Shown: piece after piece, positions 42,042-53,075 of the stretch
Numbering within the stretch: position 1 is the stretch's first letter
How the letters are laid out: every line of letters begins with the position of its first letter
Source of the DNA: Streptomyces europaeiscabiei
GTDB lineage: Bacteria; Actinomycetota; Actinomycetes; Streptomycetales; Streptomycetaceae
Assembly: GCF_036346855.1 (NCBI RefSeq)
Contig: NZ_CP107841.1
Coordinates: forward strand, 1,860,001 to 1,924,000
DNA length: 64,000 nt
Reading direction: 5' to 3'
The notes under the pieces: generated by a model
What the model was told of the DNA's origin: nothing
Databases searched by the model: none
Seen by the model: the letters and a program-made list of their open reading frames with translations, nothing else
Program-made: the position numbers and the translations under genes

Positions 42042-42658
42042 CGTGCGCCTTCCGTTTCCGTCTTGTTGATCATCTGGTTCAGGGTCGCGACCCACTCGTT
42101 GTGCTCGGCCGCGCGGTCGGAGCGGAATCCGGAGTCCAGCAGCCTGCCGCCGTGCTCCCAGGTGACGACCAGCAGCCCGCCCTCGGTAAGGACCTTGCCG
42201 GCGATGCCCTTGTCGAGCCGGGCCTCGCGCAGGGCCTCGACGGGGACGAAGAAGTCCGTCGCTCCCGGGCGTACGACGTCCAGGCCCGCGTCCGTCAGCG
42301 TCAGCTCGACCCTGCTGCGGGTGCCCAGGCCGTGCGCCACGATCCGGTCCAGCCACTGCCCGGCGGTGGTGGAGCCGTGGTAGCGGCCGCTCATGCCCAG
42401 TCTCGCCTCACCGGGCTCGTCCGGCATTCCAGACAGCGGCGGCTTGCCGTCTCCGTTGAGGGTGGTGGTGGGCGACGGGCGGGTGGAGAGGGCGGGCAGG
42501 TCGCTCTGGAGCGTGCCGCGCCACTTCCAGCCCTCGCGCATCAGCCAGTAGACGAGCGCGACGAAGAGGGCGAGTCCGACGACCCAGCCGATGCGCGCGG
42601 CCCAGTCGGTGACCTCGGCCGATTCCTTCTCCGCGGCCAGCAGAATTACAGGTGTCAC
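42038..42658 (-). CDS. Small membrane protein of the pyr operon (PH-domain-like)
   Basis: This 206-residue protein has one transmembrane segment (about residues 18-38, [18 protein letters not shown]) and a cytoplasmic C-terminal domain. That domain ends with [22 protein letters not shown] and resembles the pleckstrin-like fold of actinobacterial transporter-associated proteins. It sits between pyrC and carA with overlaps on both sides (GTGA and ATGA), so it is co-translated with the pathway. Why a membrane protein is fixed in the pyr operon is unknown; a scaffold or transport role is conceivable. The GTG at 42658 is preferred because GGGAAG is seven bases upstream. Confidence 0.85.
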   Translation of the reverse strand: MTPVILLAAEKESAEVTDWAARIGWVVGLALFVALVYWLMREGWKWRGTLQSDLPALSTRPSPTTTLNGDGKPPLSGMPDEPGEARLGMSGRYHGSTTAGQWLDRIVAHGLGTRSRVELTLTDAGLDVVRPGATDFFVPVEALREARLDKGIAGKVLTEGGLLVVTWEHGGRLLDSGFRSDRAAEHNEWVATLNQMINKTETEGAR

Positions 42659-43941
42659 GTGAGCTTCCCGTCGACGAGCGTGGCCTTGCCCCGCAGCCAC
42701 GTGTGCGTGACACGGCCCGGCAGCTCGCGGCCCTCGTAGGGGGTGTTGCGGCTGCGCGAGGCGAAGCCCGCGGGATCCACCGACCCACGGTATGCCGTGT
42801 CGACGAGCGTGAGGTTGGCGGGCTCACCTGCCGAGACGGGACGTCCGTGTCCGGCCGCCCTGCCGATCCTGGCCGGCTTGAAGGACATGCGGTCCGCGAC
42901 GCCCGCCCAGTCGAGCAGACCGGTCTCGACCATCGTCTCCTGGACCACCGACAGCGCGGTCTCCAGGCCGACCATGCCCATGGCGGCCGCGCCCCACTCG
43001 CAGTCCTTGTCCTCGTGCGGGTGCGGGGCGTGGTCGGTGGCGACGATGTCGATCGTGCCGTCGGCGAGCGCCTCGCGCAGGGCCAGCACGTCGCGCTCGG
43101 TGCGCAGCGGCGGGTTGACCTTGTAGACCGGGTTGTAGGAGCGCACCAGCTCGTCGGTGAGCAGGAGGTGGTGCGGGGTGACCTCGGCGGTGACGTCGAT
43201 GCCGCGGGACTTGGCCCAGCGGACGATCTCGACGGACCCGGCGGTGGAGAGGTGGCAGATGTGGACCCGGGAGCCGACGTGCTCGGCGAGCAGGACGTCC
43301 CGGGCGATGATCGATTCCTCGGCCACCGCGGGCCAGCCGCCGAGGCCCAGCTCGGCGGAGACGACGCCCTCGTTCATCTGGGCGCCCTCGGTCAGCCGCG
43401 GCTCCTGCGCGTGCTGGGCGACGACCCCGCCGAAGGCCTTCACGTACTCCAGGGCCCGGCGCATCATCACGGCGTCGTCCACGCACTTGCCGTCGTCCGA
43501 GAAGACGGTGACCCCGGCGGCAGACTCGTGCATCGCGCCCAGCTCGGCGAGTTTCCTGCCCTCCAGGCCGACGGTGACGGCCCCGATGGGCTGCACGTCG
43601 CAGTAGCCGTGCTCCTGGCCGAGCCGGTAGACCTGCTCGACCACACCGGCGGTGTCGGCGACCGGGAAGGTGTTGGCCATGGCGAAGACGGCCGTGAAGC
43701 CGCCGGAGGCCGCCGCGCGCGTGCCGGTGAGCACGGTCTCGGAGTCCTCGCGGCCGGGCTCCCGCAGGTGGGTGTGGAGGTCGACCAGGCCCGGGAGGAG
43801 CACCTTGCCGTCGGCCTCGACGACCTCGGCACCCTCGGCGGACAGGCCGACGCCCACCTCGGTGATGGTCCCGCCGTCGATCAGGACGTCCTGCTCCTCG
43901 CCGCCCAGCACCTTCGCACCACGGATAAGGATCTTGCTCAT
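42655..43941 (-). CDS. pyrC: Dihydroorotase (class I)
   Basis: This 428-residue zinc amidohydrolase closes carbamoyl aspartate to dihydroorotate. Metal and substrate motifs: VDLHTHLREPG (two His ligands and the substrate Arg), ATDHAPHPHEDK (catalytic Asp) and HICHLST. Length fits the class I type found with separate PyrB. The stop overlaps the next gene's start. Confidence 0.97.
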   Translation of the reverse strand: MSKILIRGAKVLGGEEQDVLIDGGTITEVGVGLSAEGAEVVEADGKVLLPGLVDLHTHLREPGREDSETVLTGTRAAASGGFTAVFAMANTFPVADTAGVVEQVYRLGQEHGYCDVQPIGAVTVGLEGRKLAELGAMHESAAGVTVFSDDGKCVDDAVMMRRALEYVKAFGGVVAQHAQEPRLTEGAQMNEGVVSAELGLGGWPAVAEESIIARDVLLAEHVGSRVHICHLSTAGSVEIVRWAKSRGIDVTAEVTPHHLLLTDELVRSYNPVYKVNPPLRTERDVLALREALADGTIDIVATDHAPHPHEDKDCEWGAAAMGMVGLETALSVVQETMVETGLLDWAGVADRMSFKPARIGRAAGHGRPVSAGEPANLTLVDTAYRGSVDPAGFASRSRNTPYEGRELPGRVTHTWLRGKATLVDGKLT

Positions 43942-43945
43942 GGTC

Positions 43946-44977
43946 TTACTTCTCCTCGGTGGTGCGGAATTCGGAGGTGGGCGCGAAGCGCCTCGTCGAA
44001 AGGGTGGTGGTGGGCGACGGGTGGGTGACGGCGGGCTCGTTGCCGCCCAGCAGCAGGTACAGCACGGCCATCCGGATGGAGACGCCGTTGGCGACCTGCT
44101 CGACGACGGTGCAGCGGTCGGAGTCGGCGACCTCGGCGGTGATCTCCATGCCGCGGACCATCGGGCCGGGGTGCATCACGATGGCGTGCTCGGGCATCCG
44201 CGCCATGCGGTCGCCGTCGAGGCCGTAGCGCCGCGAGTACTCGCGCTCGGTGGGGAAGAACGCGGCGTTCATCCGCTCCCGCTGGACGCGCAGCATCATC
44301 ACCGCGTCGGACTTGGCGAGCGTGCTGTCGAGGTCGTACGAGATGTCGCAGGGCCAGGTCTCGGCGCCGACCGGCACCAGGGTGGGCGGGGCGACGAGGG
44401 TGACCTGGGCGCCGAGGGTGTGCAGCAGGTCGACGTTGGAGCGGGCGACGCGGCTGTGCAGCACGTCGCCGACGATCGTGATGCGCTTGCCGGACAGGTC
44501 CTGGCCCAGCCCGGCGTCCCGGCCGACGAGGCGGCGGCGCATGGTGAAGGCATCGAGCAGGGCCTGGGTGGGGTGCTGGTGGGTGCCGTCGCCCGCGTTG
44601 ATCACGGCGGCGTCGATCCAGCCGGAGGTCGCCAGGCGGTACGGGGCCCCGGAGGCGCCGTGGCGGATGACGACGGCGTCCACGCCCATGGCTTCGAGGG
44701 TCTGGGCGGTGTCCTTGAGGGACTCGCCCTTCGACACGCTCGACCCCTTGGCGGAGAAGTTGATGACGTCGGCGGAGAGGCGCTTCTCGGCGGCCTCGAA
44801 GGAGATCCGGGTCCGCGTCGAGTCCTCGAAGAAGAGGTTGACGACGGTACGGCCGCGCAGGGTCGGCAGTTTCTTGATCGGCCGGTCCGCGACCCGGGCC
44901 ATCTCCTCGGCGGTGTCGAGGATCAGGACGGCGTCGTCGCGGGTGAGGTCGGCGGCCGAGATGAGATGACGCTGCAT
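43946..44977 (-). CDS. pyrB: Aspartate carbamoyltransferase catalytic subunit
   Basis: This 343-residue enzyme joins carbamoyl phosphate and aspartate. The carbamoyl phosphate site is [16 protein letters not shown] and the second signature is [14 protein letters not shown]. The aspartate domain follows, with [11 protein letters not shown]. It starts 4 bases before pyrC. No regulatory pyrI gene is present; control is by PyrR. Confidence 0.97.
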   Translation of the reverse strand: MQRHLISAADLTRDDAVLILDTAEEMARVADRPIKKLPTLRGRTVVNLFFEDSTRTRISFEAAEKRLSADVINFSAKGSSVSKGESLKDTAQTLEAMGVDAVVIRHGASGAPYRLATSGWIDAAVINAGDGTHQHPTQALLDAFTMRRRLVGRDAGLGQDLSGKRITIVGDVLHSRVARSNVDLLHTLGAQVTLVAPPTLVPVGAETWPCDISYDLDSTLAKSDAVMMLRVQRERMNAAFFPTEREYSRRYGLDGDRMARMPEHAIVMHPGPMVRGMEITAEVADSDRCTVVEQVANGVSIRMAVLYLLLGGNEPAVTHPSPTTTLSTRRFAPTSEFRTTEEK

Positions 44978-45066
44978 CTTTCAGGCTCCGTAAGGCAGTT
45001 CGGGAGATTACGGGCAGGCAGGGGCATCGCGAAGGGGCGTACGGCACGAGGCCGTACGCACGCGTG

Positions 45067-45678
45067 CTACTGCCGGGCGGTCCGCTTCGCACCGAGCAGA
45101 ACGGTGTCCCGACCGTCTTCCTCGGCGAGCTGGACCTTGACCGTCTCCCGCAGCGACGTGGGGAGGTTCTTGCCGACGTAGTCGGCGCGGATGGGCAGTT
45201 CGCGGTGGCCCCGGTCGACGAGGACCGCGAGCTGGACGGCGCGCGGGCGGCCGATGTCGTTCAGCGCGTCGAGCGCCGCGCGGATCGTCCGGCCGGAGAA
45301 GAGCACGTCGTCGACGAGGACGACCAGGCGGCCGTCGATGCCGTCACCGGGGATCTCGGTGCGGGCCAGCGCACGCGGGGGGTGCATGCGCAGGTCGTCG
45401 CGGTACATGGTGATGTCGAGCGAGCCGACCGGGATCTTGCGGTCGGTGATCTCTTCGAGCTTGGCGGCGAGCCGCTGGGCGAGGAAGACGCCCCGGGTCG
45501 GAATGCCGAGGAGCACCACGTCGTCGGCGCCCTTGGCGCGTTCGACGATCTCGTGGGCGATGCGGGTCAGCACTCGGGCGATGTCGGGGCCTTCGAGAAC
45601 GGGCCTGGCATCGGACGCCTGCGCATCCTGTTGCGCATCCTGTCGCGGGTCTTCTTGCGGAATTTCTTGCGAGTCCAT
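45067..45678 (-). CDS. pyrR: Pyrimidine operon regulator PyrR / uracil phosphoribosyltransferase
   Basis: This 203-residue UMP-sensing RNA-binding protein has the phosphoribosyltransferase fold. The PRPP loop reads [21 protein letters not shown], and MYRDDL and [12 protein letters not shown] are conserved PyrR motifs. The first 25 residues are an acidic Gln/Asp-rich extension. It is first in the operon, and its own leader has the RNA loop it should bind, overlapping the region before the ribosome binding site. That gives translational feedback, as described for mycobacteria (established for relatives). Confidence 0.95.
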   Translation of the reverse strand: MDSQEIPQEDPRQDAQQDAQASDARPVLEGPDIARVLTRIAHEIVERAKGADDVVLLGIPTRGVFLAQRLAAKLEEITDRKIPVGSLDITMYRDDLRMHPPRALARTEIPGDGIDGRLVVLVDDVLFSGRTIRAALDALNDIGRPRAVQLAVLVDRGHRELPIRADYVGKNLPTSLRETVKVQLAEEDGRDTVLLGAKRTARQ

Positions 45679-45685
45679 ATGAAAC

Positions 45686-45713
45686 GGACCTCCTTCTCCG
45701 CCTCACGGGACGG
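45686..45713 (-). promoter_or_regulatory. PyrR-binding RNA hairpin over the pyrR ribosome binding site
   Basis: Read on the minus strand: CCGUC-CCGUGA-GGCGG at 45713-45698, a 5-bp stem (one G-U pair) with a hexaloop that matches the CNGNGA consensus of PyrR sites. AGAAGGAGG follows at once as the ribosome binding site. With UMP, PyrR bound here would block ribosome access. Confidence 0.75.
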
Positions 45714-45846
45714 ACCTTAAAGGACGTCGGAATTGCGCCGTCAACGCTAGCAGGTCCCAGGAACACCCCTGATCACCCCCCTGGCGCAACGGATCACGGC
45801 TACCACGGAAGAGCCGGTCCGGACCATTCGGCTTGACGGGGCAGAG

Positions 45847-45859
45847 TCACGCTGCGTAA
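45847..45859. promoter_or_regulatory. BldD box upstream of bldD
   Basis: TCACGCTGCGTAA matches the BldD consensus tnACnC(A/T)GnGTnA at every fixed position. It lies 39 bases upstream of the bldD start, so autoregulation by BldD is expected, as known for Streptomyces coelicolor. Confidence 0.8.
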
Positions 45860-45897
45860 CCTCACAGTGAGTCACCAGCCTTCGTCCGGGGAGCTAT

Positions 45898-46398
45898 ATG
45901 TCCAGCGAATACGCCAAACAGCTCGGGGCCAAGCTCCGGGCCATCCGCACCCAGCAGGGCCTTTCCCTCCACGGTGTCGAGGAGAAGTCCCAGGGACGCT
46001 GGAAGGCGGTCGTGGTCGGTTCGTACGAGCGCGGAGACCGCGCCGTCACCGTGCAGCGCCTCGCGGAGCTGGCGGACTTCTACGGGGTCCCCGTGCAGGA
46101 ACTGCTTCCTGGTACGACCCCTGGTGGCGCCGCCGAGCCGCCGCCGAAGCTCGTCCTGGACCTTGAGCGCCTGGCCCACGTGCCGGCCGAGAAGGCGGGC
46201 CCGCTGCAGCGTTACGCGGCGACGATCCAGTCCCAGCGCGGTGACTACAACGGCAAGGTGCTCTCGATCCGCCAGGACGACCTGCGCACACTCGCCGTCA
46301 TCTACGACCAGTCCCCCTCGGTCCTCACCGAGCAGCTGATCAGCTGGGGCGTCCTCGACGCCGACGCGCGTCGCGCCGTCTCCCACGAGGACGGCTGA
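45898..46398 (+). CDS. bldD: Developmental master regulator BldD
   Basis: This 166-residue repressor holds sporulation and many development genes off during vegetative growth. The N-terminal XRE-type helix-turn-helix spans about residues 1-70 (AKLRAIRTQQGLSLHGVEEK onward). The C-terminal domain binds a c-di-GMP tetramer through the RGD-x8-RQDD motif: Arg114-Gly-Asp116 and Arg125-Gln-Asp-Asp128 are intact. It is divergent from pyrR, with a matching operator in front and a strong terminator behind. Confidence 0.97.
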   Translation: MSSEYAKQLGAKLRAIRTQQGLSLHGVEEKSQGRWKAVVVGSYERGDRAVTVQRLAELADFYGVPVQELLPGTTPGGAAEPPPKLVLDLERLAHVPAEKAGPLQRYAATIQSQRGDYNGKVLSIRQDDLRTLAVIYDQSPSVLTEQLISWGVLDADARRAVSHEDG

Positions 46399-46430
46399 CA
46401 CTCCCGGCAGCGCCCAGCAGAAACGTGCCG

Positions 46431-46477
46431 CCGGGGTGGCCCGAACCATTCGGTTCGGGCCACCCCGGTGGTTTTTT
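46431..46477. terminator. Strong rho-independent terminator after bldD
   Basis: A perfect 17-bp stem (46431-46447 with 46452-46468, loop ATTC) is followed by GTGG and TTTTTT. It is the only hairpin with a T-run that I noted here. It lies between the convergent bldD and nusB genes. Confidence 0.9.
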
Positions 46478-46483
46478 GTTTCT

Positions 46484-46530
46484 GAGGGGCGCGGGGAGCT
46501 GCGCGATCAGCCACGGACCACCCGCGGCCG
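46484..46530. repeat. Dispersed Streptomyces intergenic repeat, copy 5
   Basis: GAGGGGCGCGGGGAGCTGCG, then CGATCAGCCACGGACCACCC and GCGGCC. It follows the bldD terminator and matches copies 1-3 in block order. Confidence 0.5.
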
Positions 46531-46573
46531 GCGTCGTGCAGCGTCCCCCACAGTGCTTCCCTGCTCGTCGCGC

Positions 46574-47008
46574 CTACTCGCCCTCTCGGCGGAGCGAAGG
46601 CTTCAGGTCCTTCAGACGGCCCAGCAGACCGTTCACGAAGGACGGCGAGTCGTCCGTGGAGAACTCCTTCGCCAGCTGCACCATCTCGTCCAGCACCACC
46701 GCGTCGGGAGTCGCGTCGACCCAGATCAGCTCGTACGCCCCGAGCCGCAGGATGTTGCGGTCCACGACCGGCATCCGGTCGAGCGTCCACCCCACCGAGT
46801 ACTGCGCGATCAACTCGTCGATGCGCTTGGCGTGCTCCGAGTACCCCTCGACCAGCTGCATGGTGTACTCGCTGACCGGGGGTTGCCGGGTGTCGTTGTG
46901 AGCGTGCCGGATCCAGTCCGCGAGGACGGTCAGGACGTCGGCTCCGCGCTGGTCGCCCTCGAAGAGGATCTGGAAGGCGCGCTTGCGGGCCGTGTTGCGG
47001 GCAGCCAC
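46574..47008 (-). CDS. nusB: Transcription antitermination factor NusB
   Basis: This 144-residue all-helical RNA-binding protein works in rRNA antitermination with NusE/S10. ARKRAFQILFEGDQRG at the N-terminus and RNILRLGAYELIWV plus DDSPSFVNGLLGRLKDL at the C-terminus are the family marks. The GTG at 47008 is two bases after the efp stop, a tight efp-nusB unit. Confidence 0.95.
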   Translation of the reverse strand: MAARNTARKRAFQILFEGDQRGADVLTVLADWIRHAHNDTRQPPVSEYTMQLVEGYSEHAKRIDELIAQYSVGWTLDRMPVVDRNILRLGAYELIWVDATPDAVVLDEMVQLAKEFSTDDSPSFVNGLLGRLKDLKPSLRREGE

Positions 47009-47010
47009 GG

Positions 47011-47577
47011 TTAGCTGTTCACCCGGCCGAGGTAGTCGCTCGTGCGGGTGTCGACCTTGATCTTCTCTCCGGTGGTGATGAAGAGCGGCACCTGGATCTG
47101 GTGGCCGGTCTCCAGGGTGGCGGGCTTGGTGCCACCGGTGGAGCGGTCGCCCTGGACACCCGGCTCGGTCTCCTGGATCACGAGCTCGACGGCGGCCGGC
47201 AGCTCGACGAAGAGCACCTCGCCCTCGTGCTGCGCGACGGTGGCGGTGAAGCCCTCGATCAGGAAGTTGGCGGCGTCGCCGACGGCCTTGCGGTCGACCA
47301 TGAGCTGGTCGTAGGTCTCCATGTCCATGAAGACGAAGTACTCGCCGTCCATGTAGGAGAACTGCATGTCGCGCTTGTCGACAGTGGCCGTCTCGACCTT
47401 GACGCCGGCGTTGAACGTCTTGTCGACGACCTTGCCGGAGAGCACGTTCTTGAGCTTGGTGCGCACGAAGGCCGGGCCCTTGCCGGGCTTGACGTGCTGG
47501 AACTCGACGACGGACCAGAGCTGGCCCCCGTCGAGCTTGAGCACCAGGCCGTTCTTGAGGTCGTTCGTGGAAGCCAC
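47011..47577 (-). CDS. efp: Elongation factor P
   Basis: This 188-residue factor relieves ribosome stalling at polyproline. The N-terminal KOW domain carries [11 protein letters not shown] with Lys33 at the tip of the loop that reaches the peptidyl-transferase centre. Two OB domains follow. The actinobacterial form has proline and glycine around Lys33. It leads the efp-nusB pair and follows the M24 peptidase gene by 59 bases. Confidence 0.97.
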   Translation of the reverse strand: MASTNDLKNGLVLKLDGGQLWSVVEFQHVKPGKGPAFVRTKLKNVLSGKVVDKTFNAGVKVETATVDKRDMQFSYMDGEYFVFMDMETYDQLMVDRKAVGDAANFLIEGFTATVAQHEGEVLFVELPAAVELVIQETEPGVQGDRSTGGTKPATLETGHQIQVPLFITTGEKIKVDTRTSDYLGRVNS

Positions 47578-47636
47578 GGTTGCGGAATCTCCTGGACTGA
47601 CGTGGACGACCCCGGGCCCCGCGCACAGCCGGTGAG

Positions 47637-48743
47637 CTAGAGCGCGAGCAGCTCCTTGGTCGTGATGGTGAGTAGCTCGGGTCCGCCGTCCGCCTCGGGG
47701 CGTACGACGAGCGTGTCATCGATCCGGACGCCGCCCCGGCCCGGGAGGTGAACCCCCGGTTCGACGGTGACCGGCACGCAAGCGTCCAGTTTACCCATGG
47801 CCGCGGGGGCCAACTGCGGGTCCTCGTGGATTTCGAGTCCGACCCCGTGGCCCATCCGCACCGGAAGGCCGTCACCGTACCCCGCGGAGTCCAGGACCTG
47901 GCGGGCCGCGCGGTCCACGGCACGGTAGGCCGCACCGGGTGCCAACGCCTCCCGTCCGGCGCGCTGGGCTGCGAAGACCAGGTCGTACAGCTCGATCTGC
48001 CAGTCCGCCGGCGAGGTGCCGATCACGAACGTACGGCCGATCTCACAGCGGTAGCCGCGGTAGGTCGCGCCGAGGCAGACGGAGAGGAAGTCGCCCTCCT
48101 CGACCCGGCGGTCGGTGGGGATGTGACCGGGGCGGCCGGAGTTCGGGCCGGCGGCGACGGAGGTGGCGAAGGCCGGGCCGTCGGCGCCGTGGTCGACGAG
48201 GCGGCGCTCCAGTTCCAGGGCGAGGTGGCGCTCGGTGCGGCCGACGAGGATCGATTCGAGCAGTTCGCCCAGCGCCTGGTCGGCGATCTCCGCGCCGATC
48301 CGCAGACAGGCGATCTCCTCCTCGTCCTTGATCACTCTCAGCTGCTCGACCGCGCCCCCGAGGTCGGCGAGCCGCAGCCGGGGCGCGACCGAGCGGATCG
48401 CGCGGTGCCGGCCCACGGTGAGGTGGTGTTCCTCCACCCCGAGCGACTCGGCGCCCAGGGCCGTGACCAGATCGGCGGCCGCGACCGCCGCGTCGCCGCC
48501 GGGTCCGGGCAGCACCTGGATACGTACCGCCTCGTCGGGCCGGCCCTCGCCGATCTCGCCGCTCGGCGGTGTGCCACAGAGCAGGACGTCCTCGCTCCTC
48601 CCGAGCAGCAGCACCGCGCCCTGCGGTGCCGCGCCCGCGAGATAGCGCACGTTGGCCGGGCGGGTGACAAGTGCGGTGGCGCTGCCGCCGGAGTGGCAGC
48701 GTTCTCTCAGTCGAGCGCGGCGGGCCGCGTACACCTCTGACAT
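47637..48743 (-). CDS. M24-family (aminopeptidase P / Xaa-Pro) homologue with altered metal ligands
   Basis: This 368-residue pita-bread-fold protein has a creatinase-type N-terminal domain (about 1-125) and an M24 catalytic-like domain (about 130-368). The His region [15 protein letters not shown] and the Glu in VTVEPGV are kept. Where prolidases have DFG and SD for two Asp ligands, this protein reads [18 protein letters not shown]: Asp to Cys and Asp to Glu. The last Glu is Asp in [10 protein letters not shown]. Metal binding is therefore doubtful, and it could be a pseudo-enzyme or a creatinase-like hydrolase. It is located upstream of efp, as in other actinomycetes. Confidence 0.85.
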   Translation of the reverse strand: MSEVYAARRARLRERCHSGGSATALVTRPANVRYLAGAAPQGAVLLLGRSEDVLLCGTPPSGEIGEGRPDEAVRIQVLPGPGGDAAVAAADLVTALGAESLGVEEHHLTVGRHRAIRSVAPRLRLADLGGAVEQLRVIKDEEEIACLRIGAEIADQALGELLESILVGRTERHLALELERRLVDHGADGPAFATSVAAGPNSGRPGHIPTDRRVEEGDFLSVCLGATYRGYRCEIGRTFVIGTSPADWQIELYDLVFAAQRAGREALAPGAAYRAVDRAARQVLDSAGYGDGLPVRMGHGVGLEIHEDPQLAPAAMGKLDACVPVTVEPGVHLPGRGGVRIDDTLVVRPEADGGPELLTITTKELLAL

Positions 48744-48859
48744 GTGCCGAGCGTATGAGCTTCGCTGCCTGGCCGCCGGTTGAGCGCAGCCGAGCGGGGG
48801 CGTTCCGCGGGAAACGGGGGACGGGGCCGACGTGGGGTGCCGGGTGCGGCCCGGTAGGG

Positions 48860-48892
48860 GTTGTGCGCGCGGTTCCCCGCGCCCCTTGGGGG
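48860..48892. repeat. Dispersed Streptomyces intergenic repeat, copy 6 (partial, inverted)
   Basis: GGTTGTGCGCGCGGTTCCCC then GCGCCCCTTGG: the inverted counterpart of the GGGGCGCGGGGAAC block. It sits between the M24 and P-loop genes. Confidence 0.4.
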
Positions 48893-48938
48893 TCGGCTCA
48901 GGCCACGGTGTTCCCCGGTGCCGTCCTCTGGTGCTCGG

Positions 48939-49907
48939 CTACCACTTGGGTGGGCTGGCGATCGACCTGGCCAGGACCTCGTCCAGGACCCTCGCCGTGG
49001 CCGGGACATCCAGCTGGGAGTTGTCGATGATCGGCAGGCCCGAGCCGTACCAGCCCGCCATCCGGCCGTGGATGCGGGCGACCTCTTCGTCGGTGAGGCG
49101 GCGGTTGCCCGAGCGCTTGGCGTTGCGTTCGAGGACAATCTCCAGGCCCGGCAGGAGCACGACGGGCAGCAGGCCTGGGCCGACATGCCTCTTCCAGCCA
49201 CCGAGGCCGACGACGGGGCGGTCGGGGAAGACGGCGTCGTCGAGGATGCAGGAGATGCCGTTGGCCAGGAAGTTCCGGGCGGAGAAGCCGCAGGTGCGGC
49301 GGGCGAGACGATACTGCGCCTCGGAGTTGTCGTTCCAGCCGGACTGCGGGTCCGCGAAGCCGGAGCGCACCCACTCGCGTACGTCGTCCAGGCTGATGTG
49401 GGCGGTGGGCACCCGGCGGTGGTCCGCCCAGTACTTGGCGACGCTGGTCTTGCCTGCCCCGGCGGGCCCGATGAGCAGGACCGCGAGCGTGGTGGCCGTG
49501 ACGTCGGGCGCGCCGGTGGCGGGCGGCGGCATGGTGACGGGGCCGCCCGGCGGCAGTTGCACGTGTCCGGTGGTGTCCCGCGGGATCCCGGTCTGCTGCG
49601 GGGCCGAGGTGTGCGGATACCCGGGGTTTCCGGCGAAGCCCGGCGCGGGCGGGGGCACGGACCCCGGAGGCGCGGCCGGTGCGGGCGGGCCCATGGGCGC
49701 GGGCGGGGGTGGCGGCACGGGGCCCGGGTGTGTGCCCGGCGGCACCGGGTGGCTCGCGCCCGTGTGCCCCGGAGGGTTCGTGCCCGGCGCTCCCGGGTGA
49801 GGGGGTGCCGGGTGTCCCTGCTGGTTCGCGGGCGGCGCCCAGGGGGCCGCCGGGTCCTGCCCCGGCCGATGGGGCGGCGGCAGCGGAGCTCCCACTGCGT
49901 GCTGCAT
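48939..49907 (-). CDS. P-loop kinase-like ATP-binding protein with Pro/Gly-rich N-terminus
   Basis: This is a 322-residue protein in two parts. Residues 1 to about 135 are low-complexity, rich in Pro, Gly and Ala, and probably disordered. From about 137 it is a nucleotide kinase-like P-loop domain: LLIGPAGAGKTSVAKYWA (Walker A), ISLDDVREWV (Asp of the phosphate acceptor site) and VVLLPGLEIVLERNAKR. Length of the kinase part fits zeta-toxin or chloramphenicol phosphotransferase-like kinases, but the substrate is unknown. It lies between aroB and the M24 gene on the same strand. Confidence 0.8.
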   Translation of the reverse strand: MQHAVGAPLPPPHRPGQDPAAPWAPPANQQGHPAPPHPGAPGTNPPGHTGASHPVPPGTHPGPVPPPPPAPMGPPAPAAPPGSVPPPAPGFAGNPGYPHTSAPQQTGIPRDTTGHVQLPPGGPVTMPPPATGAPDVTATTLAVLLIGPAGAGKTSVAKYWADHRRVPTAHISLDDVREWVRSGFADPQSGWNDNSEAQYRLARRTCGFSARNFLANGISCILDDAVFPDRPVVGLGGWKRHVGPGLLPVVLLPGLEIVLERNAKRSGNRRLTDEEVARIHGRMAGWYGSGLPIIDNSQLDVPATARVLDEVLARSIASPPKW

Positions 49908-50084
49908 CCGGTGCCACTCCGTCTCGTACAGTCACATCGACACTGGCGGGCGGGGCCTCTCGACCCCGCCCTTACCGAACGGTACCGTCCCCGGCCGTCC
50001 TTTGGTGAACGGCCGGGGGCAGCCCGAAGTGCCCAAGTGGCCAGGGACACAAGGCGAATCGGGCAAGAGCTGCCCGAGCGGGCG

Positions 50085-52543
<2,459 letters not shown>

Positions 52544-52556
52544 ACGGGGGAGAAAG

Positions 52557-53075
52557 TCAAGCTTCCTTCAACTCCAGTGCGTCCAGGGCCGCTCGGGTGA
52601 CTTCCTCGGGCGTACGGCCGTCGGTGGCGACGACGGCCGTGGCGACCTCCTCGTACAGGTTCCGCCGTGCCTCCATCAACTCCCGCCACTGCTTGCGGGG
52701 GTTGACGGCCAGCAGCGGGCGGGCGGCGTTGAGACCGGTGCGCTTGACCGCCTCCTCGACGTCCATCGAGAGGTAGACGACGCGCTGCCCGGCCAGCAGG
52801 GCGCGTGTGTCGGCGTCGAGGATCGCGCCGCCGCCGAGGGCGAGGACGCCGTCGTGGGCGGCCAGTGCCCTGTGCACGGCCCGCTTCTCAACGGCGCGGA
52901 AGGCGGACTCGCCCTCGTCGACGAAGATCTCCGCGATGGCACGGCCCTGCTCGGCCACGATGTCGTCGTCGGTGTCGCGGTAGGCGACACCGAGCCGCTC
53001 GGCGAGCAGTTGTCCGACGGTGGACTTGCCGACGCCCATGGGGCCGACGAGTACGACCAGAGGCACCGGGGTCAC
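52557..53075 (-). CDS. aroK: Shikimate kinase
   Basis: This 172-residue enzyme phosphorylates shikimate. P-loop [18 protein letters not shown], the DTDDDIV shikimate-binding motif and ALGGGAILD are present. The start overlaps the aroC stop (ATGA). Its stop codon TGA lies exactly in the terminal TCAA of the TnpB element, and the last codons are flank sequence, so the insertion left the protein whole. Confidence 0.96.
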   Translation of the reverse strand: MTPVPLVVLVGPMGVGKSTVGQLLAERLGVAYRDTDDDIVAEQGRAIAEIFVDEGESAFRAVEKRAVHRALAAHDGVLALGGGAILDADTRALLAGQRVVYLSMDVEEAVKRTGLNAARPLLAVNPRKQWRELMEARRNLYEEVATAVVATDGRTPEEVTRAALDALELKEA

